DNA of 64,000 nucleotides, from NCBI RefSeq assembly GCF_024713975.1, contig NC_091093.1:23688501-23752500 (forward strand), written 5' to 3'. The DNA is from Paralichthys olivaceus. Taxonomy: Eukaryota; Chordata; Actinopteri; Pleuronectiformes; Paralichthyidae. Below are positions 30,071 to 41,350 of the stretch, piece after piece. Positions within the stretch are counted from its first letter, which is position 1. The number at the start of each line of letters is the position of its first letter. The notes under the pieces are model-generated. The model searched no databases. It was not told where the DNA came from and saw only the letters and a program-made list of their open reading frames with translations. Position numbers and translations under genes: made by a program.

Positions 30071-32457
30071 CAATCTGATGATAATGTTGATGGAGGGGGG
30101 ATCATAGCACTGTTGAACTGCTTCCATTATACTGACGGGTGTTTCTAATGTTTAATTTTACCTCGCTGATATAAAAGGGAGAAAATATTACCTCAGTGAA
30201 ATGCAACACAGCTTAGCGACAGATAACATCCTCTTATGATCATACAGCTGAACCAAACCCTTCTTGAAACAGAAACCACAGAAAACCCAAAAAGTTCTTG
30301 ATGGCAACATGCATAGATACATTCAAACCACAGCTTCACAATGCAAACAGAGCCGCCCCCAACCAACACCTACCCTGAGTGTCACACCTGTTTATATGCG
30401 GTCTGTCTGCTTCAGCTCACATTGGGAAACAATAACCTGGAGGAGTCTGCCAAGACAAAGACAAATGAAGTGCGGCTGTGTGCTCTAACTGACACGACAT
30501 CACTCCATTGCTCAATAGCTAACAAATGATTTAAGGAGCTGTCGGCTGACTCTTAACTCAAAATATTTTGTTCATAAAGAATTCTCCTTCCTCTAGGCTT
30601 ATGTAGGTTTTACATGTAAAGGTTCTGCTAAGCGTCCATATCGTCACGAGCGAGAGTGGAGGCCAACATTTCGTACATGTGCTGGAAGGGGTTGGCCAAT
30701 CAGGAGGTGGGGCCTTAACGAGACAGGAGCTGAAACCAAGCGTTTCAGACCGAGGCTGAAAGAGGAGCTGCAGCAATGGACAGTTTGAGGAAAGTGGTTC
30801 GTCTTCTGAACATTTGAACATGAAAACATTTTCAACTTTAACCCAAATTAAAACGATTAACCTGAATATGAGCATGTGTCTCCTTTAACACTGAAACTGA
30901 CAACCTGCAGTCGGAGGGAAATACCTAAACACCTTCTGAACTCCCTGACTCAACAATGCGTCAGTACCTGTAGGATTTGTAACGCTAATAACAGACTGTT
31001 TTATAGAACACACGCCACAACATTCTCACATGCCACAGCAGGAAACGAGTACGTGTAGCTAATAAACATTAACAACAGCTCCTCTCCAGTTTAGCTCTGT
31101 CAGTGAGCCAGCAAGAACAATACTCATTGACAAAATTAAATGAAATGCAGCCATCAATTATGTTGTTATTGATTACAGCCGGCGCTCCCTCCTGCTTTGA
31201 CATGTCAAATAATCTGTAACAAAGGCCAATTAGCTCTGAGGCTGCATCACTCTCAGAAACTACACAGTCACTGACATTATACAACTAATATTCCAGATGT
31301 GGAGGGATATAAATAATTGATTTAAAAGACAATGAGCTGCTTCTTCATGATCTGTCAGCACCTCTGCTTCAGTTTAAAGTTTCTTTTCACTATAGAGTCG
31401 TGCAAAAACTGCTGCAGTGAATAATTTGACTTGACTTTTACACTTTCAGGATGCGACTAACAATTACTGTCATTAGGAACTTATCAGTTTCATATTTAGA
31501 GATTTAGCAATGAATGGTTAACTCCATGAAATCACTAACATCTGAACTCTTGAGGTCACACTGTCAAATGTCTTGTTTTGACCAAGAGCTATAGATACTG
31601 AATTTCCAATGATACAAAAAGACGTGTCTTGTGTGTACAACACGTCTTGATCAATGCAACACTTACAGGATAATGGATGGATAGATAAAAAAACAGAAAA
31701 AGCAGCAAATCAAACAAAGCAAACTATCAAAGTAAGAATTTCATTGTACGGTGCTGTGCCTGTATTAACTTAAGAAATAACAATAGAGATGATTGAATCT
31801 GTTCAATTTTGAAAGATGAAAACAGACAATTACTAATGACTAAGCATAGGATACTGTAATTTCTGTAATTTAAGTGACTGGATGGTTAAACTATGTATAA
31901 TTGAATTTGTTTAATTATAAATTAAGGATTTAATTTAAGTTACACTCCTTAATTCATATTCATAGCATTAAAAACTTTTCTTTTTCAACCATCATACAAA
32001 ACTGAACACATTTGGATTTTGGATTGTCCAATAAAATATCACTGGCTGATTCGTCCTTAATGAGAGTGAAAATCATGAAGTTACAAACCTCAAAAATAAG
32101 AAAACAATCTGGAAATTAAACTGGAATGAAAACAATTACAGACAGCTGCAGCTCGTTTGAAGGAAAGTCCAGAACCATCTGAGCCTCGGAACCTGCACAG
32201 GTGTAACTGAACTCCGTATTCAACACCTGACATTAAACACTGTAGAGTATGTATCATCCTGTCATCCTATCATCATCATCATCCCTCAGTGGGTTTTAAA
32301 AAGGTAGTTCAGTCACACCAGTCCAACCAGCTCCTGAAACACAAGCAGAGCACATCCCACCTCCACATTTCCTTTATACTAACAGGGCTAATGGAACATG
32401 ATGGAGACGATAACACCCAGTGTGTTTGGGAATATAATACTGACAACTATATTAGAT

Positions 32458-32459
<2 letters not shown>

Positions 32460-32533
<74 letters not shown>
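32460..32533. repeat. Long (CA)n microsatellite
   Basis: About 36 CA units, directly visible. Shorter GT-rich tracts follow at 32640-32673, 32712-32729 and 32816-32843, so this 400-bp zone is unusually rich in potential Z-DNA sequence just downstream of the TMEM39A promoter. Confidence 0.95.
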
Positions 32534-32535
<2 letters not shown>

Positions 32536-32813
32536 GAAACAGGAACTGTGAAGGGACAGTATGGGGGGTTTCGAAATTTTCTATTTTTTCAAAAAAACGA
32601 AAGTGAAGCTGCGTGGACCCTTTTTTCTGAGGTGTGTGTTTGTTTGTGTGTGTGTGTGTGTGAGTGTGTGTGCGTGTGCAGAGTTTTTCAATAAGGAAAC
32701 TGTTTCCTGAGGTGTGTGTGTGTGTGTGTCCCAGACTTGCTAAGACATGCAGCGGAGCTCATGACATATGGCAGAGTTATGAATTCTCTTCACTGCGGAC
32801 ACTTGGAACCACT

Positions 32814-32815
<2 letters not shown>

Positions 32816-32843
<28 letters not shown>
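32816..32843. repeat. (GT)n microsatellite
   Basis: About 14 GT units, directly visible; some 60 bp from the inferred donor of TMEM39A exon 1. Confidence 0.9.
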
Positions 32844-32844
<1 letters not shown>

Positions 32845-32869
32845 CTGTGTCTGTGTGTATGCGTGTGTT

Positions 32870-33240
32870 GCGGTTCCTGAACGTTGCGTGAAGACGTCGA
32901 TACTCACACAACATGGGGAACACACAGAGGAGCGAGCTGGACGAGGATGCATCAGTCAGTTGTGAGACGAGGAGTCCGCGCAGCGCCGAGCATTTCCCCG
33001 CCTCACAGCTCCACTGTCCCCGGCTGCGCTGGCGTGAAGACGAGCCGCGGCGGCACTGGCGGTGCTTCGGTGCGGTGGTGTCCCGGGTTAGAGGCAATAA
33101 AACGGGTTTAAAAGTTGAGCCCCGGGCTGGAGGAGCAACAGCGTCAATGCTGCACAGAGACCGACGTGGCAGACCCGCACCGCCTCTGTGAAACACGTCA
33201 TCAGTGCGCGACAGCCGCACAGTCGCAGTTTGAAGCAGAG
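32870..33240 (-). promoter_or_regulatory. CpG-rich promoter and inferred non-coding exon 1 of TMEM39A
   Basis: GC-rich with many CpG ('gtccgcgcagcgccgag', 'gacgagccgcggcggcac'), in sharp contrast to the AT-rich flanks. On the minus strand a good donor, TTGT|GTGAGTATC, falls at 32908/32907. That is suitable for a non-coding first exon joining the acceptor at 28962. No TATA box is apparent, as is typical of a housekeeping promoter. The exact start site is unknown. Confidence 0.6.
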
Positions 33241-33586
33241 TCACAACTTTATTACTTTATTCACTTCATTCATCATATCAATCAAAAATGATCACAACAA
33301 CACAAATAATGATATCAATAACAATAAGAAATAAAATAAACTTTATTTGTACAGCACAGCATACAAGAAATGCATCTCAAAGTGCTTTACATCGATATAA
33401 CAACAATCATCATGTTAATTAGTTTCATTAACTATTTTGTCCTTTCATCTTGATTTAATTTTATTTTTTGTTTATCAATTAAATAACCTACTAGTGATTT
33501 TATCATTGATTTGATCAAATATTCATAATGCCATCATCAATCATATTTTTAAGATAATTGTCACATTGAATACTTCTGTCATTATG
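33241..33586. other. Gene-free AT-rich stretch
   Basis: Nothing supported. 'tttatttgtacagcacag' and 'aaagtgctttacatcgat' near 33340-33395 look like a fragment of the common fish repeat reading 'ctttatttgtatagcac...aaagtgctttac'. Confidence 0.45.
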
Positions 33587-33937
33587 TTAAAAATACAGTG
33601 TGTAGAATTTTGTGATAAGTAGTGTTGAAATTACATGTTGCAGCTGAACACCCCTCACCTCACCCTCTCCTTCCAAACATGAAAAAGAACCTGTGGTAGA
33701 CTTCAGTTGTCATAAAAACTCAAAAGGTGTTTAGTTTGTCCAGTCTGGACTAATGTAAAAAAACATGGCGGCCTCCGTAGAGAGGGTCCCCTTGATGTAA
33801 ATATAAAGTATTTAAATATAAAGGACCTTTTCTGGGGTAAAGAAAACTACAATTCATGCAATTTAGATGAAATGAGGATTATTCTACATTAAATTTCAGT
33901 TCCCTTTCACCTAAATCTTACACACTGCACCTTTAAG
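33587..33937 (-). mobile_element. MITE-like element, copy 3 of 5
   Basis: Starts TTAAAAATACAGTGTGTAGA and ends CACACTGCACCTTTAA, with TTAA at both edges. Reverse orientation. Internally nearly the same as copy 2, including 'aacatggcggcctccgtaga'. Confidence 0.8.
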
Positions 33938-35270
33938 ATGATATAAACTATTATTGCATTTACTTTTTTGTTCATATTCATTTTATTAACAAAAATGTAA
34001 TAAGTTATTATATAAACTAGTAATGATTTCATCATTGATTTAATCAAAAATTATATTATAATATCAATTATATTAATCAACAAGCTAATCATCACACTGA
34101 TCACTTCTTTCAATTATGTTAGGATTGTATAAACGATAAGTGTTTTTATTGATTAAAGCAAATATTCATGATTTGTTGTGGAAATGTCATCCTCACATGA
34201 CCTTTCTCTAATAGCTTGCCCTCTGTGCTAATTCCATTCCAGTAACTTCTTATCGAATGTTTCTCGTCTTCTTCCCTTATTCTGAAATGTATTGACTTTA
34301 TTAATGGTAGCATGAATTTGTTTTATTGTTGATCAAATCAGTAACTTTATTTTTCTTTGATTTCAACCACCTTAGAGTTCATCAATGTAAATTAGTTAAT
34401 ATGATTTCATTTTAACACACTGTTTTCTTTATATTCCTGTTTGATAAGATGTTTTAAAACTTAGCTCAAAAGCACAGAATTATTTAATTACAAGGACTGT
34501 GTTTAAAAATCAGTCATTTAAATGTATAAATAAAGCAATTTCTACATTTAAATATACTTTTTAACATTAGGCCTTGGGTTAAAACAACAAAACTTATAGC
34601 ACAGCATTTGTTTTGACAGTGTTTGGAAATATTAAAAATGTATTTTAAAAATTACATTTCAAACAGAAATATGAACAATAATGCATTTTGTTACACCAAA
34701 AAGGTAAAATGTTTATTTTCATCTTTATCAATAAACACAAACTGACTGTACAGTGCAAAAACAAAAGATGATTAAAAACAAAAACGTTAAAAATAACAGT
34801 GGACGAGTCCTTCTGAAACACACCATGATACACATGGTGTGTGAGTGGGCAGTTAAGTTGGCAAACTTCAAAATGTCTTGGCCTATAAGATTGTTGACCA
34901 GTACATTACCATGAAAAATATTTATTTACATGCATTGTTTACAGTAAATTTCTTCTTCATTCTTCTTATGTACAAACCACAGAACAGATGCCACTTGTAT
35001 ATTTTCCTTCAAAACATTAGTAAAGCAATTGCACTATAGTCACCAGGAGATATATTTACAAAAATGATAAAAACTAACTTCAGCATTTACAAGAATGTAT
35101 TCATACTGATGTGAGTATAAAAGCTCTATTGTAACAGGTGTTGTTTGGTTAGTGGACCTGAGAGTAATTCATTCTGCAATAAATACAATTCAAGTTTCAA
35201 GTTTCAAAAGGACAAACATGAATTCTAAAACTGCACATAAGACTTCAGAATATTGAATTTCACTGATTAA
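33938..35270 (-). other. AT-rich stretch containing the likely 3' UTR of ILDR1
   Basis: Downstream of the ILDR1 stop (35570) on the minus strand. Plus-strand TTTATT words near 34710 and 34920 read AATAAA on the minus strand and are candidate poly(A) signals. No coding exon is seen. Confidence 0.4.
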
Positions 35271-35284
35271 CCAGCAGGGGGAGA
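35271..35284 (+). promoter_or_regulatory. CTCF-like motif
   Basis: CCAGCAGGGGGAGA matches CCASYAGRKGGCRS at 12 of 14 positions. It lies about 290 bp beyond the ILDR1 stop codon and is in the opposite orientation to the sites at 13124 and 21106. Confidence 0.4.
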
Positions 35285-35569
35285 TAATATCCCAAAAATC
35301 TCCGAAGACTTGTTTTTTTTAAATCGAAAAAAACAACAAAAACAACTCTAGGCTATCAAAAAGGTTTCTTGTTGACACCAAACATTTGTTTTACCTTCCA
35401 CACACTTTTTGGAAACGATTCCTCATATCTCAGTATCACATCTCTGCCAGCTGGTTCACAATTCATTTCAATACATAAAAGTTGTCGGCCAGACGACAAG
35501 CTCCCAGTTTTACAGAGGTGTGCGTGTTCTCTGAAACAGAGGTCACAGGGCGTTTCACAGCTGCAGGGT

Positions 35570-38500
35570 TCAGATGACGATGCTGGTGCCACTGCGAGAA
35601 CTCTTGTCCTGAGAGAGACACACTAACTTTAGATTCACTTAACTTTAAATCACTGTAACTTAGACTTTTCTGCGTGTTTGATTACGTGTGCGTTTGTCTT
35701 GATGTAAGTGCGTTATTGTGCCAATCAACTCTTATCAACTAAAGCAGCGAGTGTCTTACAGAGTAGCGCTCATTCCTCCGTGTCCCTGGTTTCTGTCCAG
35801 GCTCGTACTCAGAGTAGATGGGTGGTTGGTCAGCGTAGCCTCCACCTCCTCTCCTCCCTCCTCCTCCTCTCCTGCTGCTGGCCTCATCATCCGAGCTCCA
35901 GGACCCTCGTCTTGGGTGCCGGGATCCTGGTGGGGAGTGGTTTCCTCTGGACCTGTTGTCGAACAGGTCATCCCTCGAACGGGAGCGGGGACGGTCCATG
36001 CCTCCTCGTGCCCCGTTGTGACTCCGGCCGTCCAGGGAGTCCTGGCTGTAGCTCCGGGGAATGACTCTAGATCTTGTGGGTGAGGGGTAACGCCTACCGG
36101 CAGCTCCTCGCTCATCTCGGCGGCCGAAGCCACTGCGGCTGCTCTCGCTCGAGCTTGGGGGGCGAGTCTTGGGTGCAGGGGGTGGCATTCTGCTTGGGTA
36201 CTGCTCCCTAATCGGTGGAAGTGTGATGACGCGATGCTCTCGTGGGCCATCATCAAGGGCAGAGATCATGCTGGGAGGGCCGGGGGAAAACGGGACAGTG
36301 ATGGGAATGTGCTGGGGAGGAGGTGGGAGGTGCTGCATGTGCTGGGGAGGAGGTGGGATGTGCTGCATGTGTGGGGGTGGAGGTGGCTGGGACTGATGGG
36401 AAGAGGAAACCAGAAACAATTTAAAAAGAGAAGTAAAAACAAACAGTAGAAAAATCACAAATGAAAACCACCACTTGCTCATTTCAGTGAAATTCAAAGA
36501 CACAGGAGACACACTACAGACAAAATACATATTTTTGTGCAGTCAAAGCACAAGAAACATTTTACCATACAGTACCAATGGGAATGATACAATCATAACT
36601 ATATAGGTTTCTCTAGACATATTAGTTTGTTTGTTTACAGTCCAGTGGAGGCGTGCAACCTTATCTGAACCAAAGACCATCCTTCACTAACTTCATATAA
36701 GTTTAGAAATGTTCTGATACCAGCATCGGAAATGCTGCTGAAAACACTGGGTCTGGCATCAGCAAATCTATGTAGTCATCCATAACCATGTTATTAACTA
36801 TATAAGTTGTGCTCAGATAAAACAGTAATTTCCTTTTCTCAGATATCACTTCTTCACCTGTGTGACTGAGGAAATGCATGATCAAACTGCCTCTACAGAA
36901 ATACAAACTGAAAAAGTGTATGATGGGCCAATAAGTAGATACTTGAATAAATTAATAAATTAATAAAGTGAAGAGGAGCGGGAGCAGAGAGAGTTCACAT
37001 ATCAACAACTGTAAATAACAGTATGAACAAATACCAATTTAAGAGCAGCTACATACCTGTAAGAGAGGAGTGGCCATGTCCATCCCCCTCACCTGGCTCT
37101 CCAGGTAATTAAGCATCTGATTGGTGCTGGCAGGGGTGTGGTTCCCTGGGACATTGGGAGGAGGCATGCTGTAAGCTGAGGACTGAGGGGGAGGGAGGGG
37201 CATTGGCTTCATGGGGATGCTCTTCCCTGAGATGGAACCTGGAGGAGAAAACAAAGTCAGATGATTTTCTTTGCAGAGATAAACCCGAGTGCAGTCTGGA
37301 GGTGTTAGAGCCACAGTGTTCAGGGTCATGTATGCGTACCTGGGTAGAGCAGCGGGTTCATCTGTGACGAGGCGTGGCTCATTGGTCCATATACCGGCTG
37401 TCCACCCATCCAGTTCATTCGAGCCTGCTTCATCATACGATGCTGCATCACCGCTGAAAGATGACGACACCAACAGATTTACAATAAACTTTTAGACTCG
37501 TGTCCCACCTACCAGGTAACACGGCTTTATCCAGGATCAGTATGAATATGAAGTAGGACTGAGACAGGTAACGCGTCACAACACACATTTATATACTGCT
37601 TTATCGTAACACAGGTTATCAGTGCATAGCATGGTTGCTGTTTACTCGAGCGTCCTTAAACCCACCTTCTTCAGGACAGCAGCATTGCTGTGGGCAGCAG
37701 GGACAGCGCACGTAGCAGCAGCACTTCTGAGGGCAACACTGGCAGCAGCAGATACAGAAGAGGAGGATCAGAAGCAGCGCTCCGATGATGATGAACAACA
37801 CAACCAACCAGTCTGAGAGTGAGGAGGGAGGATGGAAGATCAGCAGGGTGTGGGATGATTGAACATATGTTTAATAGGTTTTATAATGTCCCTCCTTATG
37901 TTTTCTTTTTGTGTGAATGTCTGAGAGTGAGCAGAATTACACAAAAACTACAGCACCGATTACCACATCCTTCTTGGAAGGATGTGGTAATCGGCCCCAT
38001 TAATCACACGACTGCTTTGGCAGCTTTGGTGGAAGAATGCACTCCCTTCTACTTGATATTGTGATAACAAAGATATGTAGTTAAATATTTATAACTCCCA
38101 GTCAAAAATCAGTGTCTCTGCACACGCTTGTTTCTTACGGTAGACGATGAGTTTGATTTCTTTGTCTGAGTCTCCTGCGGTGTCTCCAGTGGCATCCACG
38201 TTGCAGTAGTACACACCGTTGTCCCACCACATCACCTCATTAATCACCAGGTCTGCCTCTATATACACAAACACACACATATACACAAACACACCCCTAA
38301 TTAAACAAAGGTCACGAATTTGTCGAAAACAGAATATTGAGAGAAACCAAAGAATATTTGGCATTTGGGTCACTGCAACTAAAGATTATTTTTGTTCAAT
38401 TATGGGGTTAATTGACTAATCAGTTCAATAGTTCAGTATTTCAGCTGTAAAAGGAAAAATGTAAAAGCTAAATATTGAGGCAAAGAATTCAAACATTAGT

Positions 38501-41110
38501 TCTCAAAACCAGACATGGTTTCATCTTGTTTTCGTCACAAGCTCGATGCCGTCTGAAGGGTGTTTGCATGAACTCACTGTTTTGAATAGAGATCCTGCGT
38601 TCGCGGTATTCTGATCCCAGGATCGGCTCACTGGATCCTCTCTTCTGGATCACAACGCGCACTGTTCGCTGACGATCCGGACAGTCATTGGATGGGTCCT
38701 GTCCCAACTGCAACGCAGACTGGTACGCTGCAAACCACAGACAAAAACCACAATAAATAAAAATAATAAAATACACATTTTCTACGATTGGCTCCAACAT
38801 CTGTCACTTGTTTTTCTACACGTACACCTTGTCGCTGTTATGAACAAATCATGTTGATTGTGAAGCATTAAAAAACGCTCTGATGACAACTGACCATCCC
38901 TGAAGCCAGTTTGTCAGGTCAGAATAATCAGTGGTGGGTCAAACACTTTGCTCCAGACTGGAATATTTCTACTTGACTACTGAGATGTATGTCTTTTGAC
39001 ATTCACTGTCCCCAAATGAGAACTTCTTCAGACTTTGGTGATTCCCTGACTTTTCCTCTTGCACCACAATCATGACACCATTTTAATTTAACTTTGTTTT
39101 AAAGGTCCAGTGTGTAAGATTTAGGTGAAAGGATCTATTGGCAGAAATTTAATGTAGAATAATCCTCATGATGTTTTCACTAGTTCATTTCATCTAAAGA
39201 ATATTATTTATATTTAAAAATCTTATATTTATATCGAGGGGACCCTCTCTACGGAGGCCTCCATGTTTTTTACATTAGTCCAGACTGAACAAACTAAACA
39301 CCTTTTGAGTTTTTAGGACAACGAAGGCTGCCACAGGTTTTCATGTTTGGAAGGAGAGGGTGAAGTGAGGGGTGTTCAGCTGCAACATACAACTTCAACA
39401 CTAGATCACTAAATTCTACACACTGTACCTTTAAAATCAAATATCTGCCAAACTAGAGACAATCCCAATACTCAGTTAATGAGCAAAGGGTAACATGCTC
39501 ACAAGCTAACAGAGATGATTTAGCATTCAGCAAAAAGTACCACAAGGTACAGCATCACAGAGCTGCTAGTGTGGTTATAGAGTCTTAGTCTTGGTGTGAA
39601 TATATAAAAAAGTTGTCAATAACCAAACCAAAATCCAGTACGAATGTTTTTGACAGTTCTGAGCCTCTGGAAGTCCAGATATTACAATTCAAAGATAAAT
39701 GTTTCATCAACACAGGCAACACAATGAACGGACAGTTCGGAGGCTCTCATTTGGACATTTGCGTTCAGACATACAGCCCCTCTGGAGAATGTCCTGAGGT
39801 TCTCCATAGTTCACTGCATGTCTGAAAGACGCTTAAAGACACTGAGCTAAAAACACTGGTGTGAAGATATAAGAAACAAACTGAAGAAACGTAAAAATGG
39901 AAAAGATGGAAAAACACAAATATATTTAAAAATGTAAAATGCACATATTTGTAACAACTGCACGAACAGTTGCCTGCTCAACCACTAAATACATGTACGA
40001 CGTGTGCGGGAAGAATTCACAGAGGATAATGTGCTGGTGGATAAGGGCAACTACAGAATTTAGAGAGTTCAGAAGGTCAAAGTAAATATATAAAATATCA
40101 CTTCTCTCTGTATTACACTCAGGTGTGTGTTTCATTCCTCACCTGTGGAGTAGTACTCCAGTACAGGGTCCTTACAGAAGGACTTATACCTCCAGGTGAC
40201 CAGGACATCTTGGAGACTTGCAGAGGTGCTGTAGTCGCAGCGGAGGATCACTGAGGCGAACAGAGCTGTGCTGCGCTCCTGCTGGGGAACAATCACCTGA
40301 ACACCGACAGACACTGCGGAGGGAGAGACGACAAACAGAGAGTCACATAGCCTGCAGCGCCTGTGTGATTCAAATTTAGAGAAACAGTAGCCTATGGCAC
40401 TTTTGCCAAAAAGCAAAGAGGTGGAGCGTCCCCATGAGGAAACAATGCATGTGACGGTTTCTCTCAGCACAAGGAGTTTATTTTCAAAGTGGCAGAACCA
40501 GACAAACAGGTGACACAGGCAAAGGCACAGGAAATGGCTTACTGTGAAACCACCAAACATACACTCACAAGCTGGAGTGAAACCTGTTGAGTAACAACTG
40601 TCCCTGTGTGGAGGACAGGGACTCTTCTGAGTTTCATTCAAATGATGGTTTTAAAACATCTGGTTATATCAACCTGTTATTTGTGTCATTAAAAAAAATA
40701 AAATAAAAAATTAATAACTCAGATGGAAAAATACAGCAATGCACAAAGTTCTTCGCCTCTTGTTTACAGATACTGGGGATGTAATAATGTGAATCTAACA
40801 ATATGTATGTAACATTGTCTATAAAATATTGTGAGTGTAACATTGTTTTTAATATATAGTGAGTGTAACAGTGTGTGTGTGTGTGTGTGTGTGTGTGTAG
40901 GACAGTGTAGGTTAACGCAAGATCGTATAATCGGATAAACAAAACCTGTCACGTGACCGATACCTGTGGTTTGTGTCAGTCTGAATTTGGAGAAAATAAA
41001 AGTTTGAACGGTTTGTTCTTCAGACGAGGTCGAGACGTGAGGAAATGAAATGTACCTTCGAGCAGCGACAGCAGGAGGATGCAGGTGATGGCGGCAGGTG
41101 AACTCCGCAT
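35570..41110 (-). CDS. ildr1: Immunoglobulin-like domain-containing receptor 1 (angulin-2)
   Basis: Nine coding exons: 41110-41056, 40313-40143, 38727-38578, 38258-38139, 37812-37666, 37453-37340, 37238-37057, 36392-35760 and 35608-35570. They total 1611 nt (536 aa) with all phases consistent. Signal peptide is [19 protein letters not shown]. The V-type Ig domain (exons 2-4) has LRCDYST, FCKDP, NDCPD and DNGVYYC. One membrane span (about 167-187) precedes a cysteine cluster ([20 protein letters not shown]). The tail is rich in Pro/His repeats, then Arg/Ser, and ends SGTSIVI, a PDZ-ligand-like terminus comparable to human [26 protein letters not shown] and GDTSGDPDKE-type residues mark ILDR1 rather than ILDR2 or LSR. 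Angulin-2 recruits tricellulin to tricellular junctions; human ILDR1 loss causes deafness (DFNB42). Fish can carry ildr1a and ildr1b; I cannot say which this is. Confidence 0.95.
36300..36392 (-). repeat. In-frame His/Pro coding repeat in ILDR1 exon 8
   Basis: On the minus strand, near-identical units encode PPPPxHMQH three times in a row and then PPPPQH. It lies at the start of the cytoplasmic-tail exon and is likely length-variable. Confidence 0.85.
37956..37994. repeat. Perfect 18-bp hairpin in ILDR1 intron 4
   Basis: CCGATTACCACATCCTTC (37956-37973), a 3-nt loop TTG, then the exact reverse complement (37977-37994). The surrounding phrase 'attacacaaaaacta' belongs to a common teleost repeat, so this is probably a rearranged repeat copy. 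Confidence 0.85.
39099..39434 (+). mobile_element. MITE-like element, copy 4 of 5
   Basis: TTAAAGGTCCAGTGTGTAAG at the left and TTCTACACACTGTACCTTTAA-type sequence at the right are inverted repeats with TTAA at both edges. It is in ILDR1 intron 2, between the two halves of the Ig V domain, in forward orientation. Confidence 0.8.
40873..40900. repeat. (GT)n microsatellite
   Basis: About 14 GT units in ILDR1 intron 1. Confidence 0.9.
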
Positions 41111-41350
41111 GACGACACGAAGCTGCAGCGACACGAACAGTGCGGAGGAGAAAAGATTCACACAAACACACAGAACTTAAAAGTCAAGAGGAGGAAGATT
41201 CAAAACCTCAGACGTGATGGGCCCGAAGATGGACCTGAGTGTAAACACGAGTCTTCTCTGTCTCGCGTCTTCACTTCGTCTGATCAGTTTCTACCTGGGA
41301 CTCAAGTCATCTGAGGCCACGCCCCCGAAACAGGTGCGCTCATCCTGGGT
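41111..41350 (-). promoter_or_regulatory. Likely ILDR1 promoter / 5' UTR
   Basis: Immediately upstream of the ILDR1 ATG, moderately GC-rich with scattered CpG ('cgtctgatcag', 'ggtgacgtcatcagg'). 'GTGACGTCATC' at about 41351-41361 contains a consensus CRE palindrome TGACGTCA. No TATA box was placed. Activity is not shown. Confidence 0.4.

Larger units (their letters stand above)
28962..32907 (-). other. Inferred TMEM39A intron 1 (5' UTR intron)
   Basis: Between the inferred non-coding exon and the ATG exon. It contains SINE fragments near 29540 and 29985 and a long (CA)n at 32460. No coding exon is recognised. Open frames at 30264-30875 are short and featureless. Confidence 0.5.

Noticed and set aside
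35708-36449. Plus-strand frames of up to 121 codons
   Set aside because: They are antisense shadows of ILDR1 exon 8, which has clear family features.
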